A DNA stretch of 11,166 bases, from the NCBI GenBank assembly GCA_036402175.1, contig DASWTK010000121.1, forward strand, positions 1-11,166. The letters are read 5' to 3'. Shown here piece by piece: positions 6,803 through 11,166 of the stretch. A model generated the notes under the pieces. That model made no database searches, was not told where the DNA came from, and saw only the letters and a program-made list of their open reading frames with translations. The position numbers were made by a program, and so were the translations under genes. This stretch comes from DASPKM01 sp036402175. GTDB lineage: Bacteria; Bacteroidota; Bacteroidia; Chitinophagales; Chitinophagaceae. Each line of letters opens with the position of its first letter. Within the stretch, counting starts at the first letter, position 1.

Positions 6803-7435
6803 CTATGGCAAATTGAAGTAATGCGGCCCTTCCTCATAATCCTTATCCAGCGCATCCAAAACCACCTTCAAATGCTTCTCATTCCCCAGAAAATCCGCAT
6901 TCGACGCGTCAATAAAAATCGTCTTCAGATTGTGCTGGCGGATATAATGCGTATAAGTTTCCTGGATGTTGAAGAGATAATCATCGGGTATCTTCTGTTC
7001 ATAAGGCCGGTTCCTTTTACGGATATTCTCCTGAAGTTTACTCACGGGCGAATGGAGGTAGATCACGATGTCGGGCTGCAGCAATTGCTGGTACATGATC
7101 TCAAATAGCCGTTGGTACAACCGGAATTCGTCCTCGGCCAGCGTAACTTTCGAGAACAAAAGGCATTTGGTAAAGAGGTAATCGGTGATGGTTACTGCCT
7201 GGAACAGGTCTTTCTGCTGCAGCAGTTCTTTTAATTGTTTGTACCGCTCGGCCATAAAGAACAATTCAAGCGGGAAAGCGTACTGCGAAGGGTTATCATA
7301 GAATTTAGGAAGAAATGGATTGTCCGCAAATTGCTCCAATATCAGCCTTGCATTGTAATGCTTTGCAAGCAAATGGGCCAGTGTTGTCTTTCCGGCGCCG
7401 ATATTACCTTCTATAGTGATAAAATGATAGTTCAT
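6803..7435 (-). CDS. Deoxynucleoside kinase
   Basis: A 210-residue cytoplasmic kinase of the dNK family (PF01712) that phosphorylates deoxynucleosides with ATP in nucleotide salvage; the preferred base cannot be told from sequence. It begins MNYHFITIEGNIGAGKTT, with the P-loop at residues 10-18. LEQFADNPFL (33-42) is the substrate-side motif with E34. A basic lid segment, RKRNRPYE, is at 139-146. Where many dNKs have a D/E-R-S motif, this protein reads TDYLFTK (84-90), so the arginine is absent; this may be a lineage variant. The length is normal for bacterial members. It lies 79 nt downstream of folK on the same strand, and probably shares its transcript. The stop codon touches the repeat element downstream. 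Confidence 0.92.
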   Translation of the reverse strand: MNYHFITIEGNIGAGKTTLAHLLAKHYNARLILEQFADNPFLPKFYDNPSQYAFPLELFFMAERYKQLKELLQQKDLFQAVTITDYLFTKCLLFSKVTLAEDEFRLYQRLFEIMYQQLLQPDIVIYLHSPVSKLQENIRKRNRPYEQKIPDDYLFNIQETYTHYIRQHNLKTIFIDASNADFLGNEKHLKVVLDALDKDYEEGPHYFNLP

Positions 7436-7514
7436 GTTTGGGCTTAAACGGCTACTAGTGATCAGTTGTGTAAATCTGATCCGGCAAAGAAATAGGAAAT
7501 GACCAAATTAGTAT

Positions 7515-7994
7515 TCATAACTTGTTAACAGTAAGCTTGTCGGGGCATTCCAGCAATAGTTCATCAATTGATTTTTTCAATCCCGGATGAATTACACCTG
7601 CTGCAATCTCGGCAAGTGGCGCCAGCGCAAATCTTCGCATATGCATTTGAGGGTGGGGTATCACCAGTGATCCGGTCTCCAATACAAGATCGTTGAACAG
7701 GAGAATATCGATATCAATTGTACGGGGACCATACTTTTCCAGTCTTTCCCTTCCCATACGCTTTTCGATCAGCAATAGCGCCTCCAGTAATTCATGCGGA
7801 TCTTTTGAGGTTTCAACCTGAAGAACCTGATTAAGGAACGAAGGCTGATCCTCCCTTCCCCAGGCCGCGGTTTCATAAATTGCTGACCTGTTTACCACTT
7901 TTCCGGCTTCAGATCCGACAAGTATCGCGGCTTTTTCAAGGTTTTCGTGCCTTTTTCCGACATTGCCACCTATCAGTAAATAAGTTTGATTCAT
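7515..7994 (-). CDS. folK: 2-amino-4-hydroxy-6-hydroxymethyldihydropteridine pyrophosphokinase
   Basis: HPPK transfers pyrophosphate from ATP to 6-hydroxymethyl-7,8-dihydropterin, the step before dihydropteroate synthase in folate biosynthesis. The protein has 159 residues, the usual length. The N-terminus YLLIGGNVGKR is the pterin/ATP-side strand and loop. The family signature KYGPRTIDIDIL (87-98) carries the two Mg-binding aspartates D94 and D96. IPHPQMHMRRFALAPLAEI (112-130) forms the rest of the active site. The start is the ATG at 7994, with no better upstream choice. It is divergent from sppA across 65 nt and followed by the deoxynucleoside kinase gene. No other folate gene is in the window. 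Confidence 0.96.
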   Translation of the reverse strand: MNQTYLLIGGNVGKRHENLEKAAILVGSEAGKVVNRSAIYETAAWGREDQPSFLNQVLQVETSKDPHELLEALLLIEKRMGRERLEKYGPRTIDIDILLFNDLVLETGSLVIPHPQMHMRRFALAPLAEIAAGVIHPGLKKSIDELLLECPDKLTVNKL

Positions 7995-7997
7995 GTA

Positions 7998-8034
7998 TTG
8001 AAGCGATTAGCAAGGGTAAATATCTTTAATTTTG
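7998..8034 (+). promoter_or_regulatory. Candidate promoter for sppA
   Basis: TTG (7998-8000), a 20-nt spacer and TATCTTTA (8021-8028) fit the Bacteroidota promoter with one mismatch. An overlapping TAATTTTG (8027-8034) is an exact -7 match but lies 26 nt from that TTG. Either would give a leader of roughly 20-35 nt before the ATG at 8060. No equally good pattern was found for folK on the other strand. Confidence 0.4.
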
Positions 8035-8059
8035 AACTGGTTGAAAAAATATCACATCG

Positions 8060-9814
8060 ATGAGGAACTTCCTGAAAATGTTTTTAGCGGCAATTCTGGC
8101 GCTGATCGTATTTTGTCTGATCAGCTTTTTCTTTTTTATAGGATGGGTCGGCGCACTGGCAGCGGCTGATAAAGTGAAGGTAGGTCCGAAAGCGGTACTG
8201 GTTGTGGACCTTTCCGAACCTTTTCCCGAAAAAATGCAAAGCAACCCACTTGCCGACCTGGGGTTTGAAGATCAATACGATAAACCCGGGATTTTCGATG
8301 TGGTAAGAATGATCAGGAAGGCTTCAAATGACAGCGCGGTCAAAGGCATTTTTATTAAGGCAAACACCAACAGTAATGGTTTTGCAGGCAGCGAAGAGAT
8401 CCGGAACGCGATCCTTGAGTTCAAAGGCACAGGCAAGTTCGTTTACGCGCATGGGGATGTAATTTCACAGAAAGCCTATTATGTCAGTTCTGTTGCAGAT
8501 AAAATCTATTGTAATCCGAAAGGTGCGCTTGACTGGCGAGGCCTCGCTGTTCAAATGTTGTTTCTGAAAGGCACACTGCAAAAGCTTGAAATAGAACCCC
8601 AGATATTTTATGCAGGTAAATTCAAAAGCGCCACAGAGCCCTTCAGGGAAACAAAGATGACTGAACCGAACCGGGTTCAAACTACGGAGATTGTGAGTGA
8701 TATCTACAATCATTTCCTTCAGAACATTTCAGCCGCGCGTAAAATCGATACTGCTACACTCAGGCGCCTTGCAGATGCGAATATGGTGCAATTCGCGGCA
8801 GATGCGGTGACTCATAAACTTGTTGACGGACTTAAATACGATGACGAAGTAAAGGAAGAAATGAGGATCAGGCTCAAGCTGGACAAAGATGCAAATATCA
8901 ATTTTGTGCCGCTTGAGAAGTATGCGAAGGCCGTTAACTTCAGAACTTCTGGAAAAGACCGCATAGCCATCATTTACGCCCAGGGGGATATCGTTTATGG
9001 AAAGGGAGAAGACGGCCAGATCGGCAGCAACACCTATGCGGGTCTTATACGTAAGGCACGCACCGATAAAAATGTAAAAGCAATAGTACTCAGAGTCAAT
9101 TCAGGAGGCGGAAGTTCTCTTGCAAGTGAAAATATCTGGCGTGAAATGACCCTTGCCAGGAAAGAAAAACCGGTGATCGTGAGTTTTGGGGATGTTGCCG
9201 CATCCGGAGGTTATTATATAGCATGTCACGCCGACAGCATTTTCGCGCAACCCAACACCATTACCGGTTCAATCGGTGTGTTTGCGATGATACCAAACAT
9301 GCAGAAATTTTTTGACCATAAGCTTGGTGTTACATTCGATGGTGTCAGCACCGGCCCAAATGCCGAGGAACTGAACGTAACCAAGCCCCTGACCGCGGCA
9401 CAACGTACTTACATACAGAGTGAGGTGGATACTATTTACCATGATTTCAAAACAAGGGTAGCCGATGGCAGAAAGCTTAACATGGCATTTGTGGACAGTA
9501 TCGGACAGGGTAGAATTTGGAGCGGACAAAGAGCTGTTGATCTTCAGTTGGTGGATCGGCTGGGCGGGGTGCAGGATGCTGTTGACTGTGCGGCGCGCAT
9601 GGCAAATGTAAAAACATTCCGGGTGAAGGAATTTCCTGAAACGAAGGGAATTTTTGAGCGTTTCTTCGGCGGATATCAGCAGACTTATAAAACAAGAGCT
9701 ATTAAAGAAGAATTGGGCGAAGAGAATATGAAGCTTTATTCAACTATCCGAAGAATAAAAATGATGATGAATTCCACACAGGCGCGATTGCCATTCGACC
9801 TAATTGTAGAGTAA
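8060..9814 (+). CDS. sppA: Signal peptide peptidase SppA, 67 kDa type (protease IV)
   Basis: A membrane-anchored serine protease of family S49 that degrades released signal peptides and membrane protein fragments. At 584 residues it is the long, two-domain form. Residues 8-30 form one hydrophobic anchor, with the rest expected in the periplasm. The N-terminal domain holds the general-base lysine K189 in KFKSATEPF (E. coli K209). The C-terminal domain holds the nucleophile S382 in GDVAASGGYY (E. coli S409), followed by TITGSIGVF. Both catalytic residues are present, so the enzyme should be active. The start is the ATG at 8060, directly before the anchor. The ABC permease follows closely on the same strand, suggesting co-transcription, while folK is divergent. 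The neighbourhood of sppA, folK and a dNK gene recurs in Bacteroidota as far as I recall. Confidence 0.96.
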   Translation: MRNFLKMFLAAILALIVFCLISFFFFIGWVGALAAADKVKVGPKAVLVVDLSEPFPEKMQSNPLADLGFEDQYDKPGIFDVVRMIRKASNDSAVKGIFIKANTNSNGFAGSEEIRNAILEFKGTGKFVYAHGDVISQKAYYVSSVADKIYCNPKGALDWRGLAVQMLFLKGTLQKLEIEPQIFYAGKFKSATEPFRETKMTEPNRVQTTEIVSDIYNHFLQNISAARKIDTATLRRLADANMVQFAADAVTHKLVDGLKYDDEVKEEMRIRLKLDKDANINFVPLEKYAKAVNFRTSGKDRIAIIYAQGDIVYGKGEDGQIGSNTYAGLIRKARTDKNVKAIVLRVNSGGGSSLASENIWREMTLARKEKPVIVSFGDVAASGGYYIACHADSIFAQPNTITGSIGVFAMIPNMQKFFDHKLGVTFDGVSTGPNAEELNVTKPLTAAQRTYIQSEVDTIYHDFKTRVADGRKLNMAFVDSIGQGRIWSGQRAVDLQLVDRLGGVQDAVDCAARMANVKTFRVKEFPETKGIFERFFGGYQQTYKTRAIKEELGEENMKLYSTIRRIKMMMNSTQARLPFDLIVE

Positions 9815-9844
9815 GTGAGTGGTAACAATCGATCCCAAACAAGC

Positions 9845-10957
9845 ATGCACCACTCAAACGGTAAAACTTACAGCCAGACCACTGCTTTATGGGCTGTTTC
9901 AAAAGCCAGCCTGCGCGCGTTGAAGCGCAGTCCGTCGGCAATTATTTTCAGTCTTGTATTTCCATTCATCTTCATACTTGTATTTGGGTTTATCGGCGGA
10001 GGCGGACCAACTATCCGTGTGGCTTTCACAAAAACAACCGATACCAGCAATGCCTTTTATCAGGTATTAAAACAGATAAAGAACATCCGTATTGTAGAAA
10101 AAGATTCCATTTCTTTGGAAGAGGACCTTCAGAAGGGGCGGATAACAGCCATACTGAATATTGAAAAAAATAATGACACAACTCTTCCCAGGTACCGGAT
10201 GCAATCGAGAACGTCAACAGCCGCCGCGGATAAAATACAGATATTGAATTCTATCATTACTTCTATTACGCAGACTATCGACCGGCAGGCATTTCCCAAT
10301 GCGCCTTCGCTTACAAAAGTAGAGGCTCCGGTGGTGGTTCCGGGTAGAGTTTACAGAACAATTGATTTTATTTTACCGGGACAATTAGGTTTTTCATTGC
10401 TGAGTTCAGCGGTGTTTGGAATAGCCTTCATGTTCTTTAATTTAAGACAAACACTTGTATTGAAACGGTTTTATGCAACACCTATCAACCGTTTGAATAT
10501 CGTGCTTGGAGAGGTGCTTGCCCGGACCATCTTTCAGCTGGTGGTAACAGCGTTTATCCTGGTGGTTGGCGCGTTGTTTTTCAACTACACCCTCATACAT
10601 GGTTTTATTACTTTTTTGGAGATAATGTTGCTGAGTTTCGTTGCATTGATCATTTTTATGGGATTTGGATTTATAGTGAGCGGGCGTGCCAAGAGCGACA
10701 GCTCAATTCCGCCTTTTGCCAATCTTATTACGTTGCCGCAATTCCTTCTTGGAGGAACATTTTTTTCGGTAGATGCATTTCCTCCCTGGCTGCAGCCGAT
10801 CAGCAAAGTGATGCCGCTTACTCACCTCAATACCGCAATGCGCGATATTGCTTTCGAAGGCGCGCATCTCTGGGACGTTTGGGAAGAACTGGGGGTACTG
10901 GCCATCTGGGGAATTGTTGTTTATGCCGTTGCGGTGAAAACGTTTAGGTGGGAGTGA
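9845..10957 (+). CDS. ABC-2 type transporter permease
   Basis: A 370-residue membrane subunit of an ABC exporter of the ABC-2 type (DrrB/NodJ-like). From the ATG, one membrane segment at about 33-50 is followed by a large outside loop (about 51-178). A cluster of five segments then lies at about 179-200, 227-247, 252-278, 293-308 and 348-366. The coupling-helix region LKRFYATPINRLNIVLGEVL is typical of the family. A GTG at 9815 directly after the sppA stop would add ten polar residues; I prefer the ATG at 9845 (30-nt spacing), but the GTG start cannot be excluded. No ATP-binding subunit is encoded in the window, so the partner ATPase must lie elsewhere. The substrate is unknown. Confidence 0.88.
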   Translation: MHHSNGKTYSQTTALWAVSKASLRALKRSPSAIIFSLVFPFIFILVFGFIGGGGPTIRVAFTKTTDTSNAFYQVLKQIKNIRIVEKDSISLEEDLQKGRITAILNIEKNNDTTLPRYRMQSRTSTAAADKIQILNSIITSITQTIDRQAFPNAPSLTKVEAPVVVPGRVYRTIDFILPGQLGFSLLSSAVFGIAFMFFNLRQTLVLKRFYATPINRLNIVLGEVLARTIFQLVVTAFILVVGALFFNYTLIHGFITFLEIMLLSFVALIIFMGFGFIVSGRAKSDSSIPPFANLITLPQFLLGGTFFSVDAFPPWLQPISKVMPLTHLNTAMRDIAFEGAHLWDVWEELGVLAIWGIVVYAVAVKTFRWE

Positions 10958-10962
10958 GGTTT

Positions 10963-10987
10963 GGGGTTTTGGGTTTCGGGTTTCGGG
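10963..10987 (+). other. G-quadruplex-type motif behind the permease gene
   Basis: Four G-runs, GGGG-TTTT-GGG-TTTC-GGG-TTTC-GGG, each separated by exactly four bases, start five bases after the permease stop codon. The pattern meets the standard G3-N(1-7) rule for a four-stranded structure on the coding strand, in DNA or in the transcript. Whether it folds in the cell is unknown. Confidence 0.55.
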
Positions 10988-11080
10988 TTCTTCTCCGGAT
11001 AGTTGTGGAATAATAGCTTAGGAATCGAATTTCGTGTCAATAAAAAAACTTGAATTGTCTGGAACCCAAAACCCTTTTTT
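10964..11080 (+). terminator. Possible long-loop terminator after the sppA-permease pair
   Basis: The 12-bp inverted repeat 10964-10975 / 11063-11074 is followed at once by TTTTTT (11075-11080), which resembles a hairpin-plus-U-tract terminator. The loop of 87 nt is far longer than usual, so this is a weak call. The repeat may be present for other reasons. Confidence 0.2.
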
Positions 11081-11166
11081 ACCCTCACCGATCCTGGAAA
11101 ACCCATAACCCGAAACCGTAACTCCGTCCTTGGAAAACCCGAAACCGGAAACTCAAAACCCAAAAC

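Larger units (their letters stand above)
10958..11166. repeat. Intergenic G-rich/C-rich short-repeat region, runs off the right edge
   Basis: This gap contains no believable gene. The left part is G-rich on the plus strand (GGGTTTC and GGGTTTT units, 10963-10987). The right part is the C-rich counterpart (11061-11166), with AACCCAAAACCC, AACCCGAAACCG at 11107-11118 and 11136-11147, and TGGAAAACCC at 11095-11104 and 11131-11140 (36-nt period). GGGTTTTGGGTT (10964-10975) pairs exactly with AACCCAAAACCC (11063-11074), forming an inverted repeat around a unique stretch of about 87 nt. It resembles the intergenic repetitive elements seen in Bacteroidota genomes, but the family was not identified. 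Confidence 0.65.

Noticed and set aside
6797..7108. 103-codon plus-strand frame opposite the kinase gene
   Set aside because: It is antisense to a well-supported deoxynucleoside kinase and has no recognisable domain.
10921..11163. 80-codon minus-strand frame over the right-edge repeats
   Set aside because: The predicted protein is mostly translation of GGGTTTC-type repeats (e.g. NPKPETQNPKP) and overlaps the permease end; not a credible gene.
10958..11166. Telomere-like or replication-end sequence
   Set aside because: The units resemble eukaryotic telomere repeats superficially, but they are short, imperfect and present in both orientations next to ordinary bacterial genes; an intergenic repeat is the simpler explanation.

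Overview
The window looks like ordinary chromosome from a member of the Bacteroidota, probably near the Chitinophagia/Sphingobacteriia; the exact lineage is inference. Three things point that way. The intergenic regions carry the Bacteroidota-type promoter pattern (a TTG box, about 20 nt, then TAnnTTTG) and few Shine-Dalgarno sequences. Several families are typical of the phylum: DUF3667 zinc-ribbon membrane protein, AGMO-like fatty acid hydroxylase, single-chain GcvP, and the large two-domain SppA next to folK and a deoxynucleoside kinase. The intergenic DNA also holds families of short 'ATCCGTG'-like and 'GGGTTTC'-like repeats. No phage, plasmid, CRISPR, transposase, tRNA or rRNA genes were recognised.

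Layout. Positions 1-2772 (minus) hold gcvP, the glycine decarboxylase P protein, missing only its extreme C-terminus at the left edge. A divergent promoter region (2773-2927) separates it from a plus-strand DUF3667 membrane protein (2928-3728). That gene overlaps tail to tail by 42 nt with a minus-strand fatty acid hydroxylase/sterol desaturase family gene (3687-4628). A 57-nt divergent spacer leads to a plus-strand YkgJ-type cysteine-cluster protein (4686-5183). Its stop codon directly abuts the stop codon of a minus-strand MFS transporter (5184-6428).

The gap from 6429 to 6802 is bracketed by repeat units: two on the left and two inverted on the right, around an AT-rich core with no visible gene. 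It lies between the MFS start and the stop of a minus-strand deoxynucleoside kinase gene (6803-7435), which follows folK (7515-7994). Divergent from folK is sppA (8060-9814), followed after 30 nt or less by an ABC-2 type transporter permease (9845-10957). The right edge (10958-11166) is non-coding and made largely of G-rich/C-rich short repeats, with a G-quadruplex-type motif directly behind the permease gene.

How the genes fit together. Most are independent housekeeping functions: glycine cleavage to one-carbon units, folate biosynthesis (folK), deoxynucleoside salvage, membrane protein/signal peptide turnover (sppA), lipid modification and small-molecule export. GcvP and FolK both belong to folate-linked one-carbon metabolism but are not in one operon here. 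I found no convincing new multi-gene system. The most distinctive parts are the two repeat-filled intergenic regions and the unusually tight convergent gene ends.
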